Positions 44,305 to 56,440 of a stretch of DNA of 64,000 bases are shown here, piece after piece (position 1 is the stretch's first letter; each line of letters opens with the position of its first letter). The stretch lies in assembly GCA_030068075.1 (NCBI GenBank), contig CM057826.1, positions 108,045,746-108,109,745 on the forward strand. The letters are read 5' to 3'. The position numbers and the translations under genes were made by a program. The stretch comes from Paguma larvata (Eukaryota; Chordata; Mammalia; Carnivora; Viverridae). The notes under the pieces were generated by a model. It was given only the letters and a program-made list of their open reading frames with translations, searched no databases and had not been told where the DNA came from.

Positions 44305-44865
44305 CATATGCACTAGTTATCTATTGCTGCGTAACAAATTACCCTCAAGAATCACTGGCTTAAATAACAATAAGCATTTATCATCTTTCACAGCTTTTCT
44401 GAGTCAGGAATTTGGAAGGAGTTTATGTAGGTAGTTGTGGTTCAGGTTCTCTGATGTGGAAGTAATCAAGATGTTGCCTGGGTTGTCCTTTGAAGGCCTG
44501 ACTGAGACTGAAGAATCTGCTTTCATTAGGAGTCATTCATTTAGTTGGCAAGTTGGAGCTGGTTGATAGCAGGAGACCTTACTTCTTCTTCCCTTCATGG
44601 GCTTTCCACTGGAGCTGCTTGTGTGTTCTTATTACATGGCACCTGACTTCCTCCAAAACAAATGATACGGAGGGTACAAAATAGAAGCTTCTATGGGTTT
44701 GTGACCTAATCTTGCAAAAGCTACACAGTGTCACTTCCATAATATTCTCCTGATCTATCCTACACAGATCAACAATATCCAATGTGGAAAAAGATAAAAC
44801 AAGTACATGAACACTGGCAGATAGGAGTTACTACGTCTTAGAAGCTGGCTACCATGCTGCATCTG
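44305..44865 (-). mobile_element. Probable ancient LTR, antisense (MaLR-like)
   Basis: CTAGTTATCTATTGCTGCGTAACAAATTACCCTCAAGAATCACTGGCTTAAATAACAATAAGCATTTATCATC is the typical antisense 3' end of a mammalian MaLR-like LTR. It is followed by AGTCAGGAATTTGGAAGG, TCAAGATGTTGCCTGG, GGCCTGACTGAGACTGAAG, GTGACCTAATCTTGC, GTCACTTCC and GGCTACCATGCTG. The family call is from memory. Confidence 0.65.
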
Positions 44866-46419
44866 ATTAACTTTTACTACCAAAGGTTTATTGTCTCTGA
44901 AAAAGGGCATTACTTTAAGCAACTCCAAATTTAAACAACTGAAAATATTTTTAACAAGTGAATAATTATTAGAAGCTTTTACATAAGGACCTACCAGTCT
45001 TCAAAAGAATGTCTTTATATTGTAAGCACACCATATTTTCAGGATAGCCTCTACGGTATTAGGTAGGGATTATAAGCATCCTTGTTTTCTATCTCTTTGT
45101 CTAAAGCCTTAATTCTTAACTAATAAGGCAACTTGAACCCCATAGTATTATGCAAATATTCCTCCTTTTTCTTTACCTCGACCTATCCTCACATACATCC
45201 ATTCATCTCCTCCACCATTTCACCTCAGTCCTGACTTTCCAACCCTGCAAAACAGTCATTCTTATGTGTAGGCAAAGCAAGTGTGGAGCCTGTGTGGAGT
45301 AAATGGAACTTAGGATCTCTTTCTCCTATCGCAATATTTTCTCCACATTCTCACTAATGCCTAACATTCTGCGATTAACAGATTCTTTTTTTTTCTTTGA
45401 CATGTGGTTTCTTGTCTTGTCTCCAGTTAAAAATATCAATATTCTCAGCAAAAAAGAATATATTATGGTTTTAACACCTGTCTGCTCATTTGTATGAGTT
45501 TTTCTGCATTTCTCCTGGAAACACATTTTTTCAAAAGGGGGAAGAAGAAAAAGAACACTTGAGGGAGGCAATTTCCCAAAGGGAAAAGTCACGGTCAAAA
45601 AAGAGAAACCTCATGAAATGGAAGGATGCACTTACAATTTTGTCCAGGGCCAACTCTTTTATGAGACTTTGCCAAGGATAGAAAGTCAAAGGCCTCTAAC
45701 CTCATTTTCATACCAACCAAGCTCACTATATTACACTGTATTTCCTTAGTGCACCATCTGTCAAAGTCCTTCAAAATGAGGAAATGAGGACAATCCCTTT
45801 TCTCTAAAAAAGAGAAATAAGTGACTGGTGAATACAAGCCATAGAGAAGACAATGAAGAACTGGGAATGCACTACTTAGAGAGTGGCTGTCTTGTTAAAT
45901 CTTGAGCAAAAGCTTGTTTATTTTAATGATGACTTTGGTCTATAAGCCTGTACCCCTCTTATTTATTCATAACCTTGCAGGGGTCTTGGATTCCCCATTT
46001 GCAAGTATAAAAATGAGAAGCAATTTGCACATGCCAGGTGTCTGGACAAATGCTCTCTATTATCTACATAAACCAGATGCTCAATGATTTGAACCAAGTT
46101 GAACAGAATGCATAGTGTTCATTCGCAAGCTGGCATCACACTTCTAGAGAGACCCTGGGTTTTGCAAAGACTATTCTGCAGCTTTTATCAATTACGGGAA
46201 AATCATTATCAAAAAAAATAATGACTTTCCTTGATGACGTGCTGCTTACTGTAATGGTTGGGCTGTCCAATAGAGTTTAACGGCCTCGGATTTTTCTCAT
46301 GATGCTTAATATATGCCCTTAGGAACACAGAGAAACTACAGACACTAAAGTCTGGTTTACCCCCCACATCGAAGAAGCCTGGTTCAATTTTATTTGAACT
46401 AATTGCCAGAAGAAAGAGA
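44866..46419. other. Anonymous non-coding sequence
   Basis: No transposon recognised. Several 60-90 codon frames on both strands (45303-46087) overlap each other and match nothing I know. Confidence 0.5.
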
Positions 46420-46515
46420 ACTAGCACTTATTAATACACTTGATGTAGACCAAGCATCCTGCTAGGAGCTTAAGGCATATTATTATTTCATTTCTACAAC
46501 TGATGGGATCATGAA
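46420..46515 (-). mobile_element. MIR-like fragment, antisense
   Basis: AGCACTTATTAATACACTTGATGTAGACCAAGCATCCTGCTAGGAGCTTAAGGCATATTATTATTTCATTTCTACAAC resembles the antisense MIR 3' part. Short and weak. Confidence 0.5.
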
Positions 46516-47338
46516 ATATCCAATCTGATTTGATTGTGAGATTCAGTTTTTTCTATTAACCAAATTAGACTGTGTGTTGCTCACACTTTTATTTAGCAGA
46601 ATCGGCTTTTCTGACAGCTGAAATTGATACCAAATTTAGCCTCCCCATGACTAATGTGCTAGCAGCCTTACCTGTTGTGGGGCGCATTCACACTCTCGTG
46701 CTCATTGTTCAGAAGACAGCCTGACGGGCCTAGACCTCCATGCGGGGTGAGAGACACTTAAGATTTGCAGACTGGCTTGAGGTAGAGCAAGCTTGGAAAA
46801 GAAGGATCAGAAGCTGGGTTCAGCCGTGGGAAGGAGCAGTCCTACCAACAAGAGACATGTAGCCACCTCGAGCATGGAGAGTAGAGTCCACCTTCGGGAA
46901 TAGCCAGAAAAGAAACAATTTTCACAACAGGGGAGGGGGTGCTCAGATGAGCATCAGGGTGTCCCAAAGGGGACAAGAAGGCACAAGAGAAACCAGACCA
47001 GAGTATTCAGACCAGAACCCCACATGCAGAGTTCTGGCCCAGACCTGGAGGAGGCATGGAGAGGTAAGAGTCAGAAACCCTCTGGGCTAGAAGAAAAGAA
47101 TCAAAAGCCTTCCCCCTATAAACCAGGAAAGCAGAAAGCATAAAAAATCTGAAAGGCCCAAGTGATTTCACATAACAGTCTCCAGCACCCAGCTAACACT
47201 AATGAGCTTGTGTGCCTATTCAAACAGATGCACAAGTTATGCTCCAGAATGGATGACATGGGTCCTCATCACCTCAGAGCCTTAAAATGGAGCTTGGAAA
47301 TGGTGCTCTCCAAGGTGTGTTCCAGATAGAAGAACATG
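46516..47338. other. Less AT-rich repeat-free block
   Basis: Between about 46660 and 47300 the sequence is visibly less AT-rich than its surroundings and purine-biased, with no recognised repeat. GAGAGGTAAGAGTCAG near 47059-47074 contains a good donor-like GGTAAGAG. It could be an LTR I cannot name, a non-coding transcript exon or unique sequence. Confidence 0.35.
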
Positions 47339-47354
47339 AAGAGGGATGTTTCTT

Positions 47355-47561
47355 TTTTTTTAATTTTTTAAAAAATATTTACTTATTTTTGAAAGTGTGT
47401 GAGCAGAGGATGAGGAGAGAGAGAGGGAAACAAAAAGTCTGAAGCAGGCTCTAGGCTCTGAACTGTCAGCACAGAGCTGGACAAGGGGCTAGAACTTATG
47501 AACCGTGAGATCATGACCTGTGCCGAAGTCGCGTAAGTGACTAAGCCACCGAGGCGCCCCT
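47355..47561 (-). mobile_element. Felid SINE with 16-bp TSD
   Basis: T-run and AATATTTACTTATTTTTGA tail, GAAGCAGGCTCTAGGCTCTG, AACTGTCAGCACAGAGCTGG, CCGTGAGATCATGACCTGTG and a head ending CGAGGCGCCCC. The TSD is AAGAGGGATGTTTCTT (47339-47354) and ACGAGGGATGTTTCTT (47562-47577). Confidence 0.95.
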
Positions 47562-47756
47562 ACGAGGGATGTTTCTTAACGGTGAACACCATCTACTATT
47601 ACAGAGTTCTCCAGCTGATGAACAATGGCATGTTTCAAGGACATTCTTGGCATGCTGACATACTGATACCCTCTCTGGGCACATCTGATAAAGAGACGCT
47701 TATACCTGTGTCCTAATATAATTTTATGTCAGTGATAGAACATATACCATTCAAGA

Positions 47757-47921
47757 CTAGGGCTTCTCAAACTTTGATGTGCATAGAAACCACTCGGGGC
47801 TCTTGATAAGTTCCAGATTCCGATTCATAAGGTTTGAGTGAACCTGAAAATCCTCATATCCAACAAACTCACAAATGATGCTGAGGTCACTAGTTTTGGC
47901 ACCATACTTTAACTAACAAGG
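47757..47921 (+). mobile_element. MER5A-like non-autonomous hAT-Charlie element
   Basis: GGGCTTCTCAAACTTTGATGTGCATAGAAACCACTC, GGGCTCTTGATAAGTTCCAGATTCC, ATTCATAAGGTTTGAGTGAACCTG, AAATCCTCATATCCAACAAACTC, AATGATGCTGAGGTCACTAGTTTTGG and ACCATACTTTAACTAAC are collinear with MER5A over its full length. The terminal repeats are eroded and no 8-bp duplication is seen. Confidence 0.88.
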
Positions 47922-48560
47922 CCTATGTTATGGAAAGGGGCTTTGTTTTTGTTTTCCAGCAACAAGTGATTCACATACTATGTTCTCAGTAACAAGCTGC
48001 ACAAAACTGGCATCTGAAAGAACACAGATTCTTGTTTCCTCATTGGATTATTATTTGGATATTTATATATTTGGATAATGGTTTCCATTAAACAATACCC
48101 TTATTTAAGGATTCATTCATATTGCAAGTAAATAAATTCTTTTGTTTGCTGAAGTCAGGGGGAATATCAGGACCAAAGTTGAGTTTCCTTACTTCCAGCC
48201 AGGCACGGCTTCCAGGATATCACAAGACAATCATATCATTAAGAATGATCTTATGCACACGATTGTCTTTATGAAAACTGCCAGAAACTTTAATGATGTT
48301 CCCATTTGTTAATTTGGAAGGGTAGTATAGCCCAGAATTTCAAAAGTTATTATACTGCCGCTTTGTTTGCATGATTGTTTTCTAATGCAAGTGGCAAAAT
48401 TCACTGAATTTCTCCTGATTAATGAGAAAGAAAAAATCTTCCTATGTAGTTTTATGGCCAAGAACCAGTATCAATGAACAACGAGAACACGTGCTAAGAT
48501 ATTCTGGTGGAATTGTGTGGACAGCTAAAAGAATATGCAAGAATGATTTCTAGTATGACA
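47922..48560. other. Anonymous non-coding sequence
   Basis: No repeat or gene recognised. Confidence 0.5.
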
Positions 48561-48579
48561 GAAAAAGCACTGGATTAAG

Positions 48580-48710
48580 CCAAGTCACTTTGTCTGAGAT
48601 GGCCACTCATTACCTGTGAACCTTGAAAAAGCTAGTGATCATCCCTGGACTTCTCAAGTTCTGCATGTCATAAATGGGGATAATAATCCCTAGCGTGCTT
48701 ACCTCAGTGT
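48580..48710 (+). mobile_element. MIR-like fragment
   Basis: AAGTCACTTTGTCTGAG, ACCTGTGAACCTTGAAAAAG, CCTGGACTTCTCAAGTTCTGCATGTCATAAATGGGGATAATAATCCCTAGCGTGCTTACCTCAGTG follows MIR sense order in part. A further piece (AAGGTGGTGGGAAGGATAAAATGAGA, near 49430-49455) may be the continuation beyond the SINE pair. Confidence 0.6.
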
Positions 48711-48760
48711 TGCTGCTAGCCCATGGCACACCTTGGTGAGGATTATGAACTGTCCACTCT

Positions 48761-49183
48761 GGGGCGCTGGGGTGGCTCAGTCGGTTAAGCATCTGACTCT
48801 TTTTTTTTTTTTTTAATATTTTTTTTTAGTTTTTTAATGTTTATTTTATTTTTGAGAGACGTAGAGACAGAGTGTGAGCAAGGAAAGAGCAGAGAGAGAG
48901 GGAGACACAGAACCCGAAGCAGGCTCCAGGCTCCGTGCAGTCAGCACAGAGCCCGACGCGGGGCTCGAACTCACAGAGGTGAGATCATGACCTGAGCTGA
49001 AGTCAGCCACTTAACCGACTGAGCCACTCAGGCGCACCGCATCTGACTCTTGATTTCAGCTCAGGACATGATCTCACGGTTCGTGGGTTTGAGCCCCTTA
49101 TTAGGCTCTGTGCTCACAATGTAGAATCTGCTTGGGATTCTCCCTCTCCCTCTTTCTCTGCCCCTCAACCACTCATTCTCTCA

Positions 49184-49216
<33 letters not shown>

Positions 49217-49271
49217 AACAAAAAAAATCAACATTAAAAAATTTTAAGTAAATAAAAAATAATCATAAAAA
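48761..49271 (+). mobile_element. Older felid SINE (outer), split by a nested SINE
   Basis: The head is at 48761-48801 (GGGGCGCTGGGGTGGCTCAG), interrupted, and resumes at 49039 with GCATCTGACTCTTGATTTCAG through GGACATGATCTCACGG. It has TGCTTGGGATTCTCCC (intermediate class), a CT block and an A-rich tail. The outer flanking repeat is imperfect: ATTATGAACTGTCCACTCT (48742-48760) and AATTAAGTGTACCCTCT (49272-49288). Confidence 0.93.
48802..49038 (-). mobile_element. Younger felid SINE nested in the outer SINE, opposite strand
   Basis: T-run at 48802-48827, TTAATGTTTATTTTATTTTTG, ACACAGAACCCGAAGCAGGC (felid TCTGTGTC class), CAGAGCCCGACGCGGGGCTCGAAC with intact CpGs, and a head ending CAGGCGCACC. 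Its TSD GCATCTGACTCTT is host SINE sequence present at 48789-48801 and 49039-49051. Confidence 0.96.
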
Positions 49272-49288
49272 AATTAAGTGTACCCTCT

Positions 49289-50026
49289 GGGCAAATCCAG
49301 CCTGGTGCAGGTTCAGACTTCCATGCTTGTGTGGACCAAGTTTCAGGCACCACGCATCCTCTCAACAGGGCTCATGAACTGTGAACCAACTTGCCAACCA
49401 TGCACATCACCATGGCCTATCTATCTCATAAGGTGGTGGGAAGGATAAAATGAGACCACTTTGCAAGATGTAAATGCAATACAAATGCAAGAGAATAGAT
49501 AAACATGCATACAATCAAAAGCTGGCTTTCAAGCCAGAAATTTAGAAGGATTCAATGCACACGAATTTCTCAAAATTCTTAAGTCAAGAGACACAAATTA
49601 TCAGGTATACACCAAATAAATTTGTAACAGAGCAGTAGGTCTATGGTTCTTACCCAAAGTGGAGGGTGAGAGACACCTAAAATCAATTTAAAAATACATA
49701 TCTAGGGTACGGTATCTGGAAGCTTCTGAATCAGGAGATCTTAGAGAGAGAGAGTCTTTAACATTCTTACTGACAAAGTGTCTTTGAGGTGCACCCTTGT
49801 TTAAGCATACCAAGCTTAGAGAATTCAAGCCTAGCAGACAATTCAGGTATTTTTTAACTACACTCATTTCTTTTATCCTTTTTTCTTTTTTTTTTTTGCC
49901 TGAATTATCAGAGAGCCTTCTAATGAAAAGAAAAGCATCTAGCATAAAGAATAATAATAAACTAAAGAAGATGGTATATTCTCCATAAAAAAATCAGCTA
50001 GGATATTGCTCAATAAATTGATGGCT
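49289..50026. other. Anonymous non-coding sequence
   Basis: Mostly unassigned; a MIR-like piece may lie near 49425-49500. A T-rich run occurs at 49880-49898. Overlapping 85- and 63-codon frames on opposite strands span that low-complexity tract. Confidence 0.45.
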
Positions 50027-50039
50027 CATACACTATTTT

Positions 50040-50264
50040 TTTAATGCTTATTTTTTTTTAGAGACAGAGACAGAGACAGAGAGAGAGAGAGAGGGAGAGC
50101 TTGAATGAGGGAGGGGCAAAGAGAGACAAAGACACAGAATCTGAAACAGGTTTCAGGCTCTTAGGTGTCAGCATAGAACCTAATGTGGGTCTCAAACCCA
50201 TGAACCGTGAGATCATGACCTAAGTCGAAGTCGGATGCCCAACAGACTGAGCCACCAGGCGCTC
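50040..50264 (-). mobile_element. Felid SINE
   Basis: T-run, an extended GAGACAGAGACAGAGACAGAG stretch, GGGAGGGGCAAAGAGAG, ACACAGAATCTGAAACAGG, CCGTGAGATCATGACCTAAG and a head ending GCCACCAGGCGCTC. The flanking repeat is imperfect: ATACACTATTTTT (50028-50040) and GTAAACTATTTAT (from 50265). Confidence 0.92.
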
Positions 50265-50280
50265 GTAAACTATTTATAGA

Positions 50281-53200
50281 ATGCACATTCCATTATACAT
50301 AACACATGACATGAACTATCTCTGTACGTCCCATTTACTGAGCTACTAGAGCAAAAATCCTAATCTTGTTCCCTACATGGTAAGGGTCCCCTGAGATGCA
50401 ATGGAAATCCCAGATGACTATGGCTATCATCTGTTTTGGTATCCTATAAGGTCATCATAAATCACATCAAAGCAATCAATAATCATTCTGCATTGATATA
50501 AATCCACTGTCATCAAAAGCAAAGAAAATAATTCAAACTCAAGCATAGTGGTTTGAACAGCTATGAATTAAATCCTTTATGAAAACACACACGTTTCTAC
50601 TTCCAACTTAGATATTAAGGCATTTAGTTCTAGTCTTCCATCTTCTTTGCTGCTCTGTATTCCACGAATTGACAGAGAAGAAATAGTACACAGTACCTCT
50701 TTTAAGGTATTGTTAATACCACTGGGAGAGGATGCTATAAAATTGTGAAAAAAATTAAAAGGATTCATTTCAATCTACAAAGAATAAGTCAGTGAATCTC
50801 CTCAGGCTGACTCATTAAAGTATTGAATCCAGAATATAAGTACTTTACTTTTATAAATTCTCTGTAATTATGTTTAATTATCACAGAAGTGTAAAAAGGA
50901 CAAAATAAATTAGACACATGGCAAGGGACTCTGAGTTTTGAATTGACATATTATTGTCCCCAACCTCGCTAAACAGTCATTGTCTTTAGGCTACTGGCAC
51001 ACTAACCAGTGAAGGAAAACAGTTGGGAATTTGATGTCTAATTAATCTCGAAATATTTGAGGGGAGAAAAAAAAGTCAGATTGATTAGATCTGGCATATG
51101 GAGCCTTTTTATATAATAGATTTATAAAGTAACCATTGATAACCAATGATAAGATTAGAAAAATGAGTTTCTGGTTGCCATGACAATTCAGACAGCATTG
51201 CAGCACCCACTCTAACAGCAACACTTAAATAATGAGCACAAAGACAGATAAGGGAGCCCACACAGAATTGAGTGTCAAAAGCTAAGAAGTTAAACTCTAG
51301 ATACTGTAGAGGTGATGGAACCCTTAACATAGGAAGTGACCACTGAGCAATGGAGAAATCTTCTTGAGGTGGAACTTAGTTTGCTAAAACCAGGATGGTT
51401 CTTGGATGCCCGCACCTTACCCTATGCTAGAAGAGACTAACTTGTCATTCTCATGTCAGCAGGCAATTGCAGCTGACAATTTTGCAGAGTGCTTATCACA
51501 GAAGAGAGAACACTTTTATGCCCCACTCACTATGTAAATGAGTGGTAGCAGATATAAACATGTGTTTAAAACTATTAAAAGAAAAGCTAATGAAAATGTT
51601 CTACTTTAAAGTGTGAATTATAAGAAATGAATATAGTACCTCTTACTGTAATGAAGGGAGAGGCCTACCCAGCAGGAATACACAATACACAGGTAAAGAA
51701 GAAATATAAAGAAATATACATTTCACGGAGACTGTAAAGTGTATCATTAATTTTATATGAAAGAAAAAATGCTGCCAACAATATAAATTTAAGATGCATC
51801 TTAATTTCAGAGATATTAATTAGAATGTGAAAAAAATTGCATCTTAAAATTGATGAATTATGGTATATGTAACTGTTCTGTAGTATGGGATCATTCACTC
51901 ATTTAGTCAGTCAGTGTTTTTAGTACCTCCAATGAGCCAAATACCTGTCATCCAAAGTACCACTTTTACATTATAAATCAAAAGTATTGTTGTTCTTATG
52001 GACCCTAAGAGAAGAATATCAATGAGTAAACCCACTGGCAACTCTGAACACGATTCTGGGATTCAAGACGAACACATTATGCAAGTAACTCAATAAGGCA
52101 TGTTCCTGGCTGGTGGGTCGTGATACACTTGCATGCAGGAAGAATGCTATTTTTTAAAGTTACAAATGTTAGTGCCAAAACCTAAGGCTTGTATATATTT
52201 ATCTCCAACTTACAACTTCCTATGTTATCAACAAGAAGTTTCCTTACAAATTAATGTATTTCCTATAAAACGGTACGAACAAATGTTGCATGGGGCTTAG
52301 ACCAGACCATAAAAGCTGCTTAATTCCCAACTAGCTGAATTATTACCCTCTAGTTTCATTTCAGACCACAAAAGACTTTCCCAATACAGGACAGCTTCTC
52401 CTCCCTTACATTCAGAGCTTCTGGATTACCCTCGCATCACTATCTGGTGGTGAAGACAGGGCAAAAATTTTGCCTTACAGTTAGTCATGAACATCATGGA
52501 GAAGCCGAGGTCTCCCAGCATAATGGCAGTGTTCTGGTAGAGATAAATTTGGTGGTGTCAGTTAAAGTTGACATAGGGACACCTCAAAGGAGCAGCCATT
52601 GGCACGTTCAGGATGTTCCTGAATTGCATGTTTATATTTTCAGTGAGAGACAAGTCAGATTAAACAAGACAATGAACCAGTTGCTACACTCAGCCCCATT
52701 CCAAGTTTAAACACTCCTTACTCCAATGCAGAAAGAGGGTGTCAATATCACTCTTGCTTGACCTTATGAAATGAACGTGTATCTCTTTACTAAAAGCCAG
52801 GAGTATGGAATCAGGTAACTAAGAAGCTGAGATAATTTACTAGTAGGACTTCGGGCAAGTTCTTCAGCCTTTCTGAGTCTCAGTGTTCTGACCTCTAATA
52901 ATGAAGCCTAAAGTTTTCTCAAGTACAGGTGTCAGTTATGATCATCACAGAAAAATAAAAATTTTACTCTTTATTTTCAGAAAAAAAAGTTTTACAACAC
53001 AGTAAAATGTTGTTGGTATAATCTAGATGGTGCGTAGATAGATGTTCCCCTAGACATGTGCTTAAACTTTTCCAAAATAAACTGTTGAAAAAGAAAGGAA
53101 ATATGGTATAAAAATCTATAATCCTCCGAATGGGGCAAGATATCCACCTCAGAGTTTCTCTACTGTCAAGAACTGTGAAAGCTCTGAGATTATACCCTTT

Positions 53201-53690
53201 TAATAAATTAGCTTGACACCATCCACTGAACGCTGTAAGAAGATATAAGACTCCCAGTTCAGAGATAAAAGACTTCATCACTCACAGAACGTCAGCAGGT
53301 GGACCAGGTAAGTCCCACTTACCACACAGTGACACAGGGAAGGCCAGGTGATTCTGACACGTGTGCACCTTGTGCTACAGAAGAGAAAGCCCAAGGGTGA
53401 GAAAATCCAAATCTTTTATAATGGGCAATAAACCTGCCTAACTTTTGCCCCAGAGGAAGACAGCGCCTTCACTTTAATGGAATATTTGCTCTAGAGGGAG
53501 CTTTTCTCTAAAGGGACATACCATTTTCCAAGGCTGTTTGTTTTACAGCACCTTTGACAAGATAATCTGAAACAAAAGAAGTCAGGGCCTCTTCTTTCAA
53601 GGGTGCAGGAACAAATTGTCTTCACCACGTACTAGGCACAAAATAAAAATTGAAAAAAATCCACCAAGTTCCCATTTAAGTAGTTAATGC
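50281..53690. other. Anonymous non-coding sequence, about 3.4 kb
   Basis: No SINE, L1 or LTR recognised. A MIR-like piece (ACTTCGGGCAAGTTCTTCAGCCTTTCTGAGTCTCAGTGTTC) lies at about 52845-52890. Open frames at 52447-52710 (87 codons, plus strand) and 52964-53281 (105 codons, minus strand) have no recognisable family and no splice or promoter support. Confidence 0.45.
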
Positions 53691-53694
53691 AGAC

Positions 53695-53920
53695 ATTATG
53701 CCAGCTATTCAACACTGCTTGTAACACTTTATTGGCACAGAAAATTCCTGAGAAACAGACGCCCTGCCTATCCTCATTTCAAACAAACAAACAAAACCAA
53801 AAAAGAAGCCATAATTCAAGTAAGTCATGAAACTAGAAGCCATAATATTATGAAATAATGGAACTAGAATTTGAACACAGATCCTATGCTTTTAATCACC
53901 ATGCTTTACTACCATTTTTA
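53695..53920 (-). mobile_element. MIR-like fragment, antisense, with internal A-rich insertion
   Basis: TGCCAGCTATTCAACACTGC, TTTATTGGCACAG, CCTGCCTATCCTCATTTCAAAC, an (AAAC)n run, GTAAGTCATGAAACTAGAAGCC, GAACTAGAATTTGAACACAGATCCTATGCTTTTAATCACCATGCT. Antisense MIR order with a disrupted middle. Confidence 0.55.
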
Positions 53921-53929
53921 AATTTGTGC

Positions 53930-54110
53930 AGTATAGTGTACTTCTATCCCTGTGTATACCTAATTACTTTGTAATTAATGATCCATGTGTCTATCTTCCC
54001 ACTAAACTATAATCTTTATTGTAATTTTGATTGTTTTATTCTCAAAACCTAAAAGTACCTGGCTAGTACTAGATATTGACTAGATATTCAAATAGTACTT
54101 GTTGAAAGAA
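53930..54110 (+). mobile_element. L2 LINE 3' end fragment
   Basis: TCTTCCCACTAAACTATAATC, CAAAACCTAAAAGTACCTGGCTAGTACTAGATATTGAC, ATAGTACTTGTTGAAAGAAT resembles the terminal L2 3' UTR (CACTAGAATGTAAGCTCC...GTGCCTGGCACATAGTAGG...TTGTTGAATGAATG). Confidence 0.6.
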
Positions 54111-55955
54111 TTTTTGTTTAATTAGCCTTCAATAAAATAGTCTCGGAATAAGAAGCTACTTCTTGTGCTTTTTGGTGCTCTAGTCTGAGGGTAACATCTA
54201 ATTTCAGATGAATATTCATGAATGTTACAAAATAAGTTAAACATTTTTATTCTCATTTTTAAGATAAACTGTAGATTGAGGCATTTATGACATTATTGAA
54301 AATGATCTTCCTGACAATTTTTTAAAGTCTAAGTTATTCTGGAAACATCATAAGCTGAATTTCTAAGGAATTTTTTATGTGAATTTATGAAAGTTTTAAC
54401 AATGAGTCAGAATAGAATAGTGGAATAACAGTACTACAGGGGCCCTTGGAAGGTCATCTAGTTCACTGCTTAAAAAAGAAATGAACAGAGGAACCATTTT
54501 TCCACAGAAAATACTCCATAAAAGCCCAATATTTAAAGAGATCACAATGGAGATTCTAGTTAAAATGGAATCTGAAATATGGAGCCCCACCTAAGTATCT
54601 TCTCTGCTCCCCACTGAGTAGCCTTTGAAGGGTATTAGGGACTTTTCTGAGGAATACAGCTTGAGATCAGTTGATCTAATCCATACTTATCATTTTTGAG
54701 ATGAACTACTAAAGACCTACAGTAACTCATCCAAGATGTCTCCTGAATCACTGGCTCAACTCACATAAAAGTTCTTACCTAAGAACCTGAAAATTCTCAG
54801 CCTAGTGTTCATTCCACTCCACTGTCCCTTAATTACTATAAAAGGAGAATAATATGAGAGATTCAGTGTTTCCCTAAATTATAAATGAAAATAACAAAAG
54901 CAAAAGTTATAAATACTGACATGAAAGCAGCATGCTGGAAACAGTCTGTGCTAACTCAACTTTCAGAAGTAATGTGTCAAGAAGATTTCATCCAATCTTT
55001 TTTCTCCACTGATGTAAAGGCCACAAAATTCAGCACCTCTTGGAGATGGGTATGACCTTTTTCAGTGGAGGAAGGGGGCTGGTCCACGTTTTTCCCCCCA
55101 AGGTGATGGGAAATTTGATGCCTTCATAGAAAAATTATGAGATTTGCTTTGATAATGCTTAGGATGTTAAGTCTTGGAAGGGAAATTCCTAACTAATGTC
55201 ACAACTTCAAAGTAAAGGTTTTCATCAAAAATAATCTAAACAATATAACAATGTCTGCCAGCAACCTCTCCCCCAAACTCTTTCCTCTAAAGGGCTCTTG
55301 TTTAAGCCTACAACTGCATCAAAGTGTCTGAAATGGGTAAAACCCTTGATCTGTCATCAGTCCCACAGGTGATATGCTAATAGTCTGTTTTCATTGAAAT
55401 CGCCAGTCCAACCAACTGCTTTCTTTCTCCCAAAACCACGGTAAAACTGCAATAGCTCTGAAAACATCATCATTTCGGTGATACTGCCTCACAAGTGACT
55501 GTGACACACAGGTGTTGTTGAGAACTGATGTTCTGGGGATAGATTTCCAAATTCCACGTGGCTACACACGCTGAAACCTACGCACTGACCCAGCAAGTAC
55601 TAAAAAAATACACTCCTAGTGATACACACATATAAAAACAATACTCTTGTTGCAATGGAGTGACTACTCAGTGCTATCCAAACATACCCTGTACATTATT
55701 TATTTTGCATGGGATTTCTTTTGATAAATATGAGTAATATTACCCTACCATGTGAGTAAAGAGTAAGTGACATTTCAACAGTGTCTAGAATAATAACCAC
55801 ACTTGGGAATAAATATGCTTTGCCTTGAATTCAAACAATGTGAATAGGTCCCATTACTATGACCATGACATGGGCAAATGAAATCAATCACTTGGCCTCT
55901 ACCTATACAGACAGAGTTGTTGCCTTTTGGAGACTTTCCACCCATTGATTTATTC
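54111..55955. other. Anonymous non-coding sequence
   Basis: No transposon recognised in about 1.8 kb, and no gene. Short frames only. Confidence 0.5.
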
Positions 55956-55959
55956 AAGT

Positions 55960-56440
55960 AATTGACAAATTTTCTCGAGCCTCTATTATATGTCAGATAC
56001 TCTGGAGCCTAAGATATTATGGAGAACAAGTCAAACACCAAACTCTTTCCAGAGTCCAGTGGGGAAGAAAGTCAAGAAAATGGGCAAATACAACATATTG
56101 TGAGACATGCTGAGAAAAGGGAACTGAAGATTCCTGAGGAAGCACAAAGAAGGGATGCCTGACTTACACACAGGAAGTCAGGGAAGACACCTGATAATCT
56201 AGCCTTTGTGCATGTTTCTCCAACTGTCAGAACTCTCTTCGCTTCACTCTTAACTTAGCCGGTTGTTAGCACTGTTTACATTTCAGTTTCCACGTCACAT
56301 CTTCAGGGATACTTACTCTCCCCCACACTAGCTTCTTGTACTTTTGTTTTCAGAATACGAATGACATTATTCATTATCACTTCCTGTCTCTCTCTGCAAG
56401 CCTGAAAGTCCAAAGTTAAGGACTATGTCAGTTCTGTTGT
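55960..56440. mobile_element. L2-like fragments in opposite orientations
   Basis: 55960-56200 resembles antisense L2 (CTATTATATGTCAGATACTCTGGAGCC, CTTTCCAGAGTCCAGTGGGGAAG, GGGAAGACACC). 56260-56440 resembles sense L2 (CATCTTCAGGGATACTTACTC, TTATTCATTATCACTTCCTG, GTCTCTCTCTGCAAGCCTGAAAG, GTTAAGGACTATGTCAG). Both are weak. Confidence 0.45.
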
